From assembly GCF_035083965.1 (NCBI RefSeq), contig NC_089729.1, positions 15,488,964 to 15,552,963 of the forward strand: 64,000 nucleotides of DNA. Reading direction: 5' to 3'. This document shows positions 11,001 through 21,450 of the stretch, piece after piece. Under the pieces are notes generated by a model, which saw only the letters and a program-made list of their open reading frames with translations, had not been told where the DNA came from and ran no database searches. This DNA is from Branchiostoma lanceolatum. Taxonomy: Eukaryota > Chordata > Leptocardii > Amphioxiformes > Branchiostomatidae. The translations under genes were made by a program, and so were the position numbers. The stretch's first letter is position 1; each line of letters opens with the position of its first letter.

Positions 11001-14000
11001 GAAAAAACGCTCTCCTTGGCTTGTACTTCGATGTTCATGAATATAACTTTGCAGGAATGTACATGATAGTGATACCTAAAGAATGACGTGCGGCAACGCG
11101 GATATTTTGAAATATCGATTTTTGGCGAATTTTTTTTGTTGATAACATTCCTGCAAAGTTATATTGATGAACATCGAAGCACAAGCCAAGGAGAGCGTTT
11201 TTTCTAAAAAAGGGGCGTGGCCTTATAAATCTTGATGATGTAATCAAGAGTAGAACTCCCGTGTAATAAAGAAAGTTAATACCTGGTCCAGAACACCCGT
11301 ATTGAACGTTATCCAGGCCCAGGTATGACAAAGCTCAATATACATCTAATGAGAGGTGAGGTCTATATTAGTGTATCGAATATACCTTTTCTAAATTGTT
11401 ATCCCAAAATGTCAACAAGCTATTTCTAGCAAAATTTGTATGTTGGATTTGAGTGTTTTCAAAGACTGGCAGTATCAGTATGCAGCCCTAATGTACGTTA
11501 TTATTTTGGGACATGTGTAACGCTATATGTAAGTTTGTTGCTCTTGAACTCTGAGTCAGTTTCATCTCACCTGTCTTTAAGTGAGTGGGGAAACAATCTC
11601 TTACAGTTTGCACTTCTGTCTTTTCCAGGGAAGTAGCAGAAGTTATGGAAGAAGGGAGTGACAACGACAAATGTCTCGATGAAATAAAAAGAATAGAAGA
11701 AACGCACGTGAGTTACACCTCGTGTTATACATGCATTTGCCTACAACCAGGAATTTATCCTCTAATGTTATATCCTAACAGTTTTTAATTTGGAGTAGAA
11801 TTAGTTAAAGGCATCCAGAGCATTTTATGAGGCTTGAAACTTGAATTAAAAAAATCGAATTTCTAGCCATTCCTACACATAGTAAGTATGATAAGAAATC
11901 CGCCGCCTATGTGGTAAACAGTGGCATCAAATGTCAATTTCATAAAAAGATTACAGCAACTAGAATATTTCCAGTTTTCAAGCCTCATAAAATGCTCTGG
12001 GTGCCTTTAAGAAACATTATTGTCTGTTCTGAATTACCAAGGACATTATTTTTGGAATTACCTATGTAAAACGGGAGGTATTATGTTGGGTGTGCCTGCC
12101 TGTTTTCTTTTCCATGCTTATTTCCATATGCTAGACATACATGTACATTGCAGGGACACTGACAGGAAGTAAGGTCAAAGGTCCCAGAGAGGTTACAAAA
12201 TAAATCATAATAAAAACGGTTATCTCCTTTCTTGTCTTAAAGACCTCCATGTCCATTTCCTCATGGGAGCCGTTTGGAAAATGCATAGACAGAGTCAGCG
12301 AGAAATTCACATTAATGAATGAAATAGGAATTTTTTATGCTTATTGTTGTCTTTACCTTACAGGATCATTACATGGCTGAACTGAACACATTATTCTCAC
12401 AGGTAGATGAGAGACGAAGGGTAAGTTATGTTCATGCATAATTACATACTGAACTAGTTTGAAGAGACCTTTGTAAAAGATGTCTGTAGCGTTACTATTT
12501 GCACCTTCTTTAATGATTGCTAATTGTACTTGGATATTCACCAATGGTTTCCACTTATGACTTCTCTGTAACCTTTAAATGGTTGTGATATAGATTAAAA
12601 CTAAACAGTTGGTCTCACAGGATGGGCTGGTTTTTAATCATATTATGGTAATAAGGTGATAAAACCTTGTGATTGGTCAGTTCCTGACGAATAAGGAAGC
12701 TAGACCAATAGCACCTCTCCCTGACACATGATGTACAGTTGAACAGATACTCACAACAGAGGGAAGATTAGAACAAACATTTTTTGATTTTCCTTGTTTT
12801 TTTCTCCCAATGTGTGTTTAGAAGCGGGAGGTTCCTGATTATCTGTGTGGTAAAATTAGCTACGAACTGATGAAGGATCCGTGTATAACTCCGAGCGGTA
12901 TCACGTATGATCGAAAAGACTTAGAGGAGCACCTTCAGGTATGTCCTTGCTCGTTGGAAGGTGTTCCATCGGATCCTGTGCAGAAGTTACTCCGTCGTTT
13001 TCCCATCTTAAAGAAAAGTATTTTGAAGAGAAGAACATAAACATGGTCCTTTTGACACCAAATGAAAATTGCGATTCTTTTCTGTCAACTTTTGCTGTCA
13101 AATTTGTGCCTTGTAGGAACTGAAATTATCTTTCAAAACATTGTGAATCATACAGTACTAGTTCCTAACAACTTTTGGTAAAGCCAATCAAAATTTATGT
13201 ACAGCAGTTTTGAAAATTTGTAAAAAAAAAATTGCCAAGCCACATTAAGACTTGTAGATTGTAGAATCTTTTTTAAATTCAGTTCAAACCCAACAAAAAC
13301 ACTTCAAGTAAGACCAGATGACCTTGAAAGAAATTGAGTTCGGAGAATGCACACCTCCATAGTGGGAACGACAGACTGACTTCTGCACGGTCCCTGTGGA
13401 CACTTGGTCGTAACCACGTCTTTTTATGTTTTGTGTATGTAGACGCGAGCCGTCCCCGACTTTCTATGTTGTCAGATTAGCTTTGAACTGATGAGAGATC
13501 CCGTAGTAACGCCCAGTGGTATCACGTACGATCGCAAAGACATCGAGGAACATCTACAGGTACATACTGGTTAAGTACTGTGTGCAAAAAACCTTCAGAT
13601 GTGTACATGGACTCCTACAAAACCTTCTGTTCATTGTCTGAAAAAGTACTAGTGTGAAAATCTTTAGAAATGTACATGGGCTTCTACAAAAACCTTGTTC
13701 TTTGTGTGAAAAAGTGTGAAAAACATTCAGAAATGTACATGGACTTCTACAAAACCGCCTGTTCATTGTGTGAAAAGGTGTGAAAAACCTTCAGAAATGT
13801 ACATGGGCTTCTACAAAACCGTCTGTTCATTGTGTGAAAACCTTTGAAAATTGGGCTCCTACAAAACCTTCTGTTCATTGCGTGAAAAACCTTTAGAAAT
13901 TACATGGGCTTCTACAAAACCTTCTGTCAATTGTGTGAAAACCTTTAGAATGGTACGTTGGCTTCTACAAAAACCTTCTGTCCATGCATTGCGTGAAAAA

Positions 14001-14424
14001 TGTTCAAGTTGATAATAACAACTTAACAAATGAAGTGATACACGTACATCATACAAAAAACTGACAAATCTAAAGAATCTACACAGCAAATTGTTATGAA
14101 ACTGTACATATTTCTCTGGTTGTCAGTTAGTGCATAATACAACATGTAATATGCTCTACACTTGAAACTAAAAACACCAGATTCTTATTAACAGGTATGG
14201 ATGTACCGTTAGTATGATATCTCAAGTGTTGATGTGTTTTGTTTATCGCAAAGGTTTTGTCTCTACCCTCTACACTCATTGTTTCCGTTTTCTCACAGCG
14301 GGTCGGCCATTTTGACCCCGTAACTAGGCAACAGCTGACCAAGGATCAACTGATCCCTAACCTAGCCATGAAGGAGGTCATCGGCCATTTTGTCAAGGAT
14401 AACCAGTGGGTGGACGACTACTAA
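8008..14424 (+). CDS. STUB1: STUB1/CHIP, TPR co-chaperone and U-box E3 ubiquitin ligase
   Basis: Exons: 8008-8097, 9340-9538, 10637-10802, 11629-11707, 12364-12420, then either 12822-12938 or 13443-13559, then 14299-14424. Either choice gives about 277 aa (human CHIP has 303). The N-terminal TPR repeats (about residues 1-120) bind the EEVD tails of Hsp70/Hsp90; TNRALCYLK and [11 protein letters not shown] are recognisable. A charged helical hairpin follows. The C-terminal U-box carries KISYELM or [17 protein letters not shown] and HFDPVTR, and the protein ends in WVDDY (human WVEDY). The family ubiquitinates chaperone-bound clients in the cytosol. Human residues Ile235, His260 and Pro269 are retained in both versions. 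Two homologous U-box exons are the oddity (separate entries). Intron 2 also holds a duplicated splice acceptor, and introns carry a SINE, a fold-back, a TTAA-flanked MITE and a minisatellite. Start chosen because the TPR begins about 5 residues later. Confidence 0.95.
8462..8855 (-). mobile_element. tRNA-derived SINE in STUB1 intron 1
   Basis: On the minus strand the element begins near 8855 with GGGGTCGTGTGGCGTAACG, which resembles a pol III A box (TGGCGTAACGA). About 35 bp on comes a B-box-like GGGTCTAAATCC. A body follows with GGTACCTGACTTTGGTTGGG, and it ends in a (TCAA)n-type tail at about 8464-8486. Head, body and short-repeat tail together fit a tRNA-derived SINE. Its body resembles the piece at 19500-19600. 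The exact ends are uncertain. Confidence 0.65.
8981..9171 (+). repeat. (TTCC)n microsatellite
   Basis: An almost pure run of TTCC from about 8981 to 9107, then a short interruption and a further run at 9150-9171, inside STUB1 intron 1. The Pro-Ser-Phe-Leu frame through it is only the repeat translated. Confidence 0.97.
10419..10655 (+). repeat. STUB1: Tandem duplication spanning a STUB1 splice acceptor
   Basis: Two adjacent copies begin at 10419 and 10541 with GGAAATATTCTACATTCGCT. Each ends with the splice-acceptor region and the first codons of exon 3: TTTCCGCAGCTCATGAGCTA upstream and TTTCCACAGCTCATGAGTTA at the real exon (10637). The upstream copy therefore offers a decoy acceptor about 120 bp early. 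Reading from it meets a stop (TAG) within the duplicated segment, so its use would truncate CHIP. Confidence 0.85.
10963..11241. mobile_element. Fold-back MITE in STUB1 intron 3
   Basis: The left arm reads CATCAAGATTTATAAGGCCA then CGCCCCTTTTTTAGAAAAAA. The right arm is its near-perfect reverse complement, ending in ATAAATCTTGATGATG. The arms are about 110-120 bp, include CTCCTTGGCTTGTACTTCGA, and enclose a short AT-rich centre. There is no coding content. Transcribed RNA could form a long hairpin. Confidence 0.85.
11809..12006. mobile_element. TTAA-flanked MITE in STUB1 intron 4
   Basis: The element starts AGGCATCCAGAGCATTTTAT and ends with the reverse complement of nearly the same text (ATAAAATGCTCTGGGTGCCT). 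TTAA lies directly on both sides. The TIR is about 35 bp and continues as GAGGCTTGAAA. It is the same family as 41820-42185. The TTAA target and AGG start suggest a Kolobok-like or piggyBac-like non-autonomous family; which of these cannot be settled here. Confidence 0.8.
12822..12938 (+). other. STUB1: STUB1 U-box exon version A
   Basis: 117 bp, 39 codons, phase 0 at both ends, acceptor TTTAG and donor GTATGT. It starts [20 protein letters not shown] and ends [10 protein letters not shown], closely matching the human segment. Relative to human numbering it keeps Ile235 and His260 and has Tyr at 237. It is flanked by intact introns and followed 504 bp later by its homologue. Confidence 0.92.
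13443..13559 (+). other. STUB1: STUB1 U-box exon version B (candidate mutually exclusive exon)
   Basis: 117 bp, 39 codons, phase 0 at both ends, acceptor TGTATGTAG and donor GTACAT, no stop codon. It starts [20 protein letters not shown] and ends [10 protein letters not shown], and by hand count is 29/39 identical to version A. It keeps Ile235, Phe237 and His260 of human CHIP. It differs at the Gly-Lys before ISF (Cys-Gln here) and at Cys-Ile after Asp-Pro (Val-Val here). Including both exons would insert 39 residues and repeat half a U-box, so mutually exclusive use is the simplest reading. Confidence 0.85.
13570..13990 (+). repeat. ~50-66-bp minisatellite in the last STUB1 intron
   Basis: About seven imperfect copies carry TTCTACAAAACCTTCTGTTC, CATTGTGTGAAAA and CCTTCAGAAATGTACATGG. 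Anchors fall near 13614, 13681, 13743, 13808, 13856, 13910 and 13963. The array starts only about 10 bp after U-box exon B. Confidence 0.85.
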
Positions 14425-15990
14425 CTTCAACAGCAGGAATCTACTGTACAGGGGGTAGATAACTACTAATTTCAACAGCACAAATCTAGCAGCTTCCAGT
14501 ACCAGTCAAAGATACTTGCCTTGGCAAAGACTACGTAGTAACGGCAATAACACTCTGCATGCCTAAAAGACTGAATTCTGATTAAATTACCGTAACAGAC
14601 AGTTGTATCCTGATCACTGACAGCACATTTGAAACTCTGCTCACCGAAGCCAAATTGTATTGAGTTTTCTGTGGGTGTATATAGGTACTAGTTTCAGTGT
14701 AAGTAAGTTTCAAGTCTAGGAAAATCAATGTTGTGTTTCCAATTACGGTCTTGAAAAAAATTGTGTTGGTTTAGGTAGAAATAATGCCTTTAGAAAAAAG
14801 ATTTTTGCTCAAAGTGATTCAACAACTACAGTTAATGTAAAACTGAAATGTATATCAGGACAATAGTATTTTCAACATGGGATTCTAGTTATACAGGGCA
14901 AAAGGGGGCCTAGGTTTGGTGCATCTCTTAACATCACTTGTTTTCATTGCAACAGAAATGAGAAAAACATGTTGGAAAATTATGCTACAATGTTTTCATT
15001 GCTCAGATGTCAGATTTTATTTCTCTTAATGGTGGTCATCCCCAAAAAATGCTAGGGTTGGCAGGTTTTTGCTAATTTTGTGTTGGTCATCAGGTGACTG
15101 AAAACACAACATTTTTTTCCCTAGGCCTTAGCATTCTAGTAAATACCGAGTGGTTAAAGTTACTAGTCTAAGAGGAATCCATTGTTGATATTGTATAATG
15201 TTGTATATACTACAACTAACTGTATGACCTGACTACTGTGATAGGGTAGACAGTCAAATTAGGTTACGGGGACTTGTTTAGTCGTTCCGTTTCATTTTCT
15301 TTTTAATGTTACAGTTCAAAGGTAAAACTGTTATATTAGCTGTGTTAATTGTTCTTGTTACTGGCAAATATTAAAGGCAGGCGTGTGAGATACAAATGTA
15401 CTTGTAACTTTTGTACAAACTGAAAAAGTCACTTGACATAATGTGTAAAGTCTTGTGAAATTTTTGTTCATTACCGTTACCTCAATGATCTAAAAAGAGC
15501 TAATCTTTACAATGGAGTTGGCAGATATGCGTATAGTAGATCTATCTAGGGAAATGGGTACTTTAAAGAGGCCAGTTTAATATTCAATTCTTTGTTTGTT
15601 GCTTTTGCTTTACTCGTATTCAGTTACTACAAAAGGTTATAGACAGGTTACATTTTGCGAATGTAGTACACATGTTGCATTTGCATTGCCTAATGATAGA
15701 ATGCGAATTGTACAATGTACATCTTTAATGAACGTGAATTGTATGTTAAACCTAGCTTATTACAGTGCCTATGATTTCACAGCTAATTTATGTTGTAGAT
15801 TAGAAGTTTTAGAACAACACTGATTGTACCATGTACAATCAATCAAGATATTCAGATTAAACGTTAAAATGGCGTACTTGTTATGAAGAATATACTAGTA
15901 TTGAGTGAACCTCTGTAAAACATGTCCAAAACCAACAAAATGATTGCATTCCCTGCTTGGAATGGAATAAAGTTAGATTTTCTTAAATGT
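14425..15990 (+). other. STUB1: STUB1 3' UTR, with polyA signal at 15966-15971
   Basis: No further coding exon is seen after the stop at 14424. AATAAA at 15966-15971 in the context TGGAATAAAG is the best polyA signal, giving a 3' UTR of about 1.56 kb if unspliced. A degraded inverted-repeat element lies inside it (14716-15130). The short open frames here are non-coding by appearance. Confidence 0.55.
14716..15130. mobile_element. Fold-back element in the STUB1 3' UTR
   Basis: The left end reads TCTAGGAAAATCAATGTTGT then GTTTCCAATTACGGTC. The right end reads AAAACACAACATTTTTTTCC then CTAGGCCTTAG, an inverted match. The same family, with clearer arms, occurs at 55603-56030 in an intron of the mosaic gene. 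Confidence 0.6.
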
Positions 15991-16859
15991 TTTGTGTGTG
16001 TGTGCCTTTCAGTAAAAAAATCTTTCAGGAGTAGTCTGTGCAGGGACAGTCTTTTGATGCTTGCATATTATCAACCAAAGGCCGGGGCCAGATAGCTTTA
16101 CAGTCATCTACCAAGCTTCAAGGGCTGGTCAGTTGGACGGAGCAAAGTCAGGCTGAAACAATATCTACCCATGGAAAAATCTCGCCCATGGAAAAACTGT
16201 ACTCGCCTGATCTGGCCAGTTAACGGTACATGTACAAAATGTAGGACATGCACTATTAGAACTATCACTTGCCCCCAGGCAATCTGGCCAACCGACTTGT
16301 CAAACCCTGGCTGTGCCATTAGATGCTTGATAATTCCATGAATTTTATCTTTTTACCCGCACTGGTGAAAACGAGTGCTTAGCTTGCATTGGATAGGACA
16401 TTAAATGGAGGAGAGCCACAACTCTAACACGTTAAAGAACCCACCACACTTATTGTTACGAGTAGGTCATGGTTTGAGTGGACAAGCCTTACTACCTGGT
16501 CTCTGGGTTGACATCTTGAAAAGGTAATAGTGGCCTCCGAAAATAATTTCATCAGGTTGGTAGAACATAGGATATAGGAGATTCTTTTTTCACAACCAGG
16601 TAATCTCACCTGCTGACGTTTTGGTGTCTGTCAGACACCTTCTTAAGAGCTTCTGACTGGAGTACTGCTTCTCAACGCTATAAATAGCCGATGTAGGTGG
16701 CGCTTTATCAGCGAGAACGTAATCCAAAACGTCAGCAGGTGAGATTACCTGGTTGTGTAAAAAGAATCTCCAATATCCTGTGATAGTGGCCTGTTACATC
16801 AATCTTCGACAAAAAATAGATTAATAAATAGACACACATCTGTGCAGAACACATCAATC
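15991..16859. other. STUB1-JMJD8 convergent spacer with a fold-back
   Basis: No gene is seen. A fold-back spans about 16560-16790: GGTAATCTCACCTGCTGACG and TTTTGG on the left mirror CCAAAACGTCAGCAGGTGAG and ATTACC on the right, with outer arms GATATAGGAGATTCTTTTT / AAAAGAATCTCCAATATCC. The stretch 16330-16450 has CCCGCACTGGTGAAAACG and CACGTTAAAGAACCC, which resemble a SINE body but cannot be assigned. Confidence 0.6.
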
Positions 16860-16865
16860 TTTATT
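16860..16865 (-). terminator. JMJD8: JMJD8 polyadenylation signal
   Basis: TTTATT on the plus strand is AATAAA on the minus strand, 25-30 bp past the JMJD8 stop codon (16890-16892). This implies a very short 3' UTR. Confidence 0.55.
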
Positions 16866-16889
16866 ACTACTACCAAAAACAAGTGAAGG

Positions 16890-19800
16890 TTATAGCCATG
16901 GTGCCATAGCTAGGAATGTTGAGATAAAAACAGAGGTGTCGATATTCAGTGTGCCATGCCACCAGCGATCTGGGAAATAGATGATCTGAAAGACATAGAT
17001 TAAGAATAATGTTAGAATGCAAATATCGGCCGATCCCTAAAAATTGCATGAGAACAAGTTGTACATCTAAGTACCGAAAATGTTGTTAAGGGCGCACAAT
17101 TTCATAGAACGATTTTCGTCCTATGACACTGAGGCTTTAGCAGAGAAAGTAGTCAAAGTATAGCTAATATAGTAATAACCTCCCCAGGACCGATGGTGCA
17201 CTCATAAGGCTTTTCTGACTCCTCTAGCTGTGGATACTTCTCCATTAACCATTGTAGGGTGGTACGGTTAGGGTTAAATACTGGCTGTTGGTCGGGTGGA
17301 TACAGGAACCATCTCTGGAGAGGAAAAAGCATAAGACCAAATTAGGAACAGATTGAAAATTATGTTCACAACTTCTTGAGTTTTACTGTTCAAAGAGACA
17401 AACAAACACACACAAAAAATAACCTTCTTGGCAAAGGTGACACAAGAACTGCTTTTAAGAAAAGCTGGCATCGCAACCATTGGATAATGGGATGACTCAA
17501 TCAGGACTATCTGGCCAATCAGAACTATCCGGCTAATGTTTGGTAGGCCTATATATATCCCTCACTAACGCATTATGGGTGCCCCATATTTGGCACCTCA
17601 ACAGGATGCAAAACATAACTTTTATTTGTCTTCTAGATCTGTATTTTGTATATAATTATAAGTGACTGCTGCACCACAGACTTACTAAGCTTAGGATGAT
17701 AACAATAGCTCTCAGATTTAGAACACCTGACACTTTTTTCTTATATTTAGCACACTTAACACGTGAGCTTAACCTTCTCCCTGCTACCTAACTCTGTCAC
17801 TAATAGAGAATGGGGTGCCAAACGGCTACTTCAGCATGCTAAAGGTTAATTCCTTACCTTTCTACCATAGATGACCTCACCAAAGCCTGGCCCATGGAAA
17901 TGGAAGGGTACTCCTGTACCTGCACCTGAAAACAAGAATATACACCATTATATATGACTAACATTTTCCTTGACTCTCCATGCTTTTTTCATGTTTAAAA
18001 TGAGAATTTGATGAATCCAAGATCATTGAATGAAATTTATGGTAAAAATTACAAGTTTTAGCAAAACTGCAGAAGTTATATTCAGACGTACATACTTAAA
18101 ATCTCATGTGAGCTTTAGTAATGATAGATTCTTAGTCTTACCCGTTAACAAGCTGACAGGGAAAGTGTATGAAGAAAGAAGGTATAGCGTCTGAAGGAGA
18201 ACACACACACAGATAGAGAGGACAGTAAAATAAGGTGACAGTTATAGGCACTCAAATGAAAATGAGAGAGAAGAACAAACATTACTAAAAACAATGTATT
18301 TCATACATACATGCATATGTGGTATGGAGCGAAATATAATCACATGCACTTCTATGAAAGGGAATTATTGACCAAACTGCATTGTATTTTCAAAACAGTC
18401 AATACTACAAAGCACTGCAAAAACCTAGAATCTTATTGCTGGAACAAACATAGACAAACATTGTTGTTCACTATTGGCTTTGCCAAGCTCTTGCTGCCAT
18501 AATTATGCAAGAGCTTGCCAATATTGATTCATATCAACCTACCTGCTAGTCCAAAGCTGAGCGCACCTGTGTGCCCAGGTAGATAGTAGGGAGGCTGTAT
18601 GTACTGGTCTAGTAATGGTTCCCACTCCGTGTAGTTTTGGTCTCCAAACAAATACAACGTTTCTGACAAGAAAGGCAATATGAAAAATTCAATGTCTTGT
18701 ACATGAAAATAAGACGTATCTAAAGATTGATTCATGTACAGTAAGTACCAAAAATGTATAATATCAAAATATCAATATAGTGTGGACTGCATAACCTCTC
18801 AAAAGGATTTTCTACAGATTGAAATCTTAAAGGTACATGTACATGTATTTACTAGTAAGGGGATTCATATTATATCAAATATTGAAATAGTGTGGACTCC
18901 ATAACCAGTCATGCACTCTCAAAAGGATTTTCTACCAATACTGGTTTACTGGCTCCACCTAGCAGGTTCCTTGTAACCTGCAGATGCCATAATGTCAATC
19001 CCACTACAACTAGTACAAGAACAGTTACAGAAGGCAACGACCGGGTGGGAAATTTGCTGCCATGAAGAAATTTACAGTCTCCAAGTGCTGAGTGGTTTGT
19101 ATGATATTATTGTACCATTGCCGAGTGTGTTGGCATCCTGAGGCCGCAAAATCTCCTCCACATAATGCTGGAAACTGACTGGCACTGGGGAAACACATAG
19201 AAAAGTAAGTGTCACTCAGTCATTTTCGCTGTTTTATTACCTTAATTTGATACCTTCTTAAAAAAAGCCACAAATATAAAGAATTATCTAATTGTCACCT
19301 TTTGTGTAGGAATAAGTGTTTGCAGAGCTCAGAACGACTTCCTTGCTTCCATAGTCTTCCACTAGAGATGACTTGGAACACAGCTTTCTGAAATTCTTTT
19401 AAAAAAAATGTTAGAATACATGTTCATATCAAATGAGAAAGTAGCAAAACAAATGTAGCCTTTTTTTGCGGCCGTAGGGGCAGTGGGCTGTTAAGCCACT
19501 GTGTCCAGGGTGTGATATTGGAAGGCAGAGCCCATCCTTCTCCTTCCTTTTACCTCCTAACCAAAGCCAGGTGCCCAATAGGAGATAATCTAGGAGAAAA
19601 ATTCTAATCTCTCCCAAAATTAAAACTGACTGTTTTTATCTTGAATATATTAGGTACTTACAGAGTTGTCTGTCACACTCCTGAATATAACAGGTGCTTT
19701 TTCTGCATATCTGAAAGTAGGAAATGTAATAATGGTATTGGTAATGGCAATTATATGCTTTAAAAGATCTAGGAAGCCTATTCATCTATAGATTGGTCAT

Positions 19801-20116
19801 CTGTTTATACTGTGCATGCACTGTATACGTAACCCATTACTATAATTGTAATTACATTGTAATACATTGTTGAATACCCATGAGACATAAATAAACACAT
19901 CTGAACCAATTAGGAGCCTTCGCCTTTGACGCATGCACAGTTTAAACACTGAACAAGCTAATTACCATGTGGTAGCTTTTATCATTATCTTAGTTACTAG
20001 TGTAAATAGCATTAATGACCTACTTTTGTAAGAAGCCTTTCTGTGTGAGAGAATTATCCCAGACATCAATGTTGCAGGGACCAGGCTGCGCTATCAGGTT
20101 TTCTGTGTCTGTGTAC
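16890..20116 (-). CDS. JMJD8: JMJD8, JmjC-domain protein (first exon not found)
   Basis: Minus-strand exons in order: 20116-20024, 19710-19662, 19395-19299, 19184-19116, 18662-18543, 17925-17858, 17314-17180 and 16985-16890. All have GT/AG ends and compatible phases, giving about 241 residues; human JMJD8 has 264. Diagnostic matches to the human protein as remembered include TDNSNFRKLCSK, SANTYSY, RPQDANTLGNETLYLFGD, GAGTGVPFHFHGPG, EVIYGRKRWFLYPP and YFPDRWWHGTLN followed by TSVFISTFL. The human protein resides in the ER lumen. Its JmjC site is atypical: the HxD/E iron motif reads HFH here and HWH in human, so ordinary oxygenase activity is doubtful. The signal-peptide exon, which must end in phase 1, was not found in 20117-20510 and may lie further right, beyond or within the repeat block. 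The gene is convergent with STUB1. Confidence 0.92.
17762..17858. repeat. Dispersed MITE copy in a JMJD8 intron
   Basis: TTAACCTTCTCCCTGCTACC, then AACTCTGTCACTAATAG and TGCCAAACGGCTACTTCAGC, then ATGCTAAAGGTTAA. It begins and ends with TTAACCTT/AAGGTTAA. Relatives lie at 29511-29722 and 32411-32490. Confidence 0.65.
18765..18940 (+). repeat. Local direct duplication in a JMJD8 intron
   Basis: AATAGTGTGGACTCCATAAC and CTCTCAAAAGGATTTTCTAC at about 18885-18935 repeat, with small changes, the text at about 18776-18817. Confidence 0.7.
19440..19605 (-). mobile_element. SINE-like body fragment in a JMJD8 intron
   Basis: The minus strand shows GGGCACCTGGCTTTGGTTAG, GAGGTAAAAGG and GATGGGCTCTGCCTTCCAAT, matching the body of the SINE at 8462-8855 (GGTACCTGACTTTGGTTGGG, GAGGTAAA, GGGCTCCACCTTCCAATG). 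No tRNA-like head is visible, so the copy is truncated or belongs to a related family. Confidence 0.5.
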
Positions 20117-20509
20117 CTGAAAAAGAAATGATTTGTATCAATTGAATTAAGGCCACAGAACACAGTAATGGGCTACCCCCGTGGACAATAGTAGTTCGGG
20201 TACAAAGTAGTGCGTCACATTGCTTGAAAAGGCCATAGTTTTTCTTCTGTGTACGTTAGCGAGGCTGAAACTGTGGTGAATGGTAGAGGTATACATCAGT
20301 TTTGAGACAGTACGAGTTTGATTACGATGTTTGTTCGGTCGAGTTGGATTCGCGCCTGGATATTGTTACCGCCCGACTACAGTAAGTCGCCTGCAGTACG
20401 GTGACCTCCGCTGGGGGTCATATCAAAGTGGCTTTTGAAAGAGAACGAGCCGGCAAATTTAATCTCATTTTGCAGATATTTTGTAGATGGAACCTTCACG
20501 GCACGAAAT

Positions 20510-21450
20510 CCGGTATTTAAGCATGCTTAAACGCAGCGTAAACGTGACGTTTATTCACTATTTCCGCAACTTAACGACCCCTATACGTCTGCTTAAAGAT
20601 TGCATTTAAGGTGTCCTTTCCGGAAGTGCGTTTATGTACGTATTTTCACTCATTCACGTGTATTTACGTAACTATTTGACGCGTTAAGGCGTCGTTATGG
20701 ACAATCTTTTCGTACCTTTACGGAAGATCCAACACGAAAAGTATGCGTTTCTTGAGACCTTTCCGTAACCTTTCGCCCATGTTTATAATCCGTTTTCGTC
20801 ACGATTTTCTCTACGTTTATGTGCCGTTCACGCAGCCTGAAAGGCAACTTAAAATCATACCTTTCCTCGGGCTTTCCGTGATCTTTTTACGACCTTAACG
20901 CGCTACAAACGTGATCTCTGCAATGCGTAAAGGCGTCGTTATGGACAATCTTTTCGTACCTTTACGGAAGATCCAACACGAAAAGTATGCGTTTCTTGAG
21001 ACCTTTCCGTAGCCTTTCGTCCATGTTTATAGTCCGTTTTCGTCACAATTTTCTCTACGTTTATGTGCCGTTCACGCAGCCTGAAAGGCAACTTAGAATC
21101 ATACCTTTTCTCAGGCTTTCCGTGATCTTTTTTACGACCTTAACGCGCTACAAACGTTGTCTCTACAATGCGTAAAGGCGTCGTTATGGACAATCTTTCC
21201 GTACTTTAACGGAAGGTCCAACACGAAAAGTATGCGTTTCTTGAGACCTTTCCGTAGCCTTTCGTCCATCTTTATAATCTATTTCCGTCACGATTTCCCT
21301 ACGTTTATGTGCCGTTCACGTAGCCTGAAAGACTACCTAAAGCTATACCTTTCCTAGTGTTTTCCGTAGCCTTTTTATGAGCTTAACGTGCTAAAAACAC
21401 GAGCTAAACGTGCTAAAAACACGAGCTTAACGTGCTAAAACGTAGTCTCT
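20510..21450 (+). repeat. ~245-bp tandem repeat, three copies plus flanking fragments
   Basis: The anchor AGGCGTCGTTATGGACAATC recurs at 20687, 20931 and 21176 (periods 244 and 245). Each unit holds ACGGAAGATCCAACACGAAA, CTTGAGACCTTTCCGTA and CTACGTTTATGTGCCGTTCA. A shorter array of CTTAACGTGCTAAAA follows at about 21380-21440. The same vocabulary (TTTCCGT, CTTTACGG, CTTAACG) precedes the array from 20510 and reappears near 26286-26420, as if 20.5-26.4 kb were one compound element. Confidence 0.85.

Noticed and set aside
13570-13990. CRISPR-like array of spaced repeats
   Set aside because: The whole unit is repeated, with no unique spacers, in an intron of an animal gene; it is a minisatellite.
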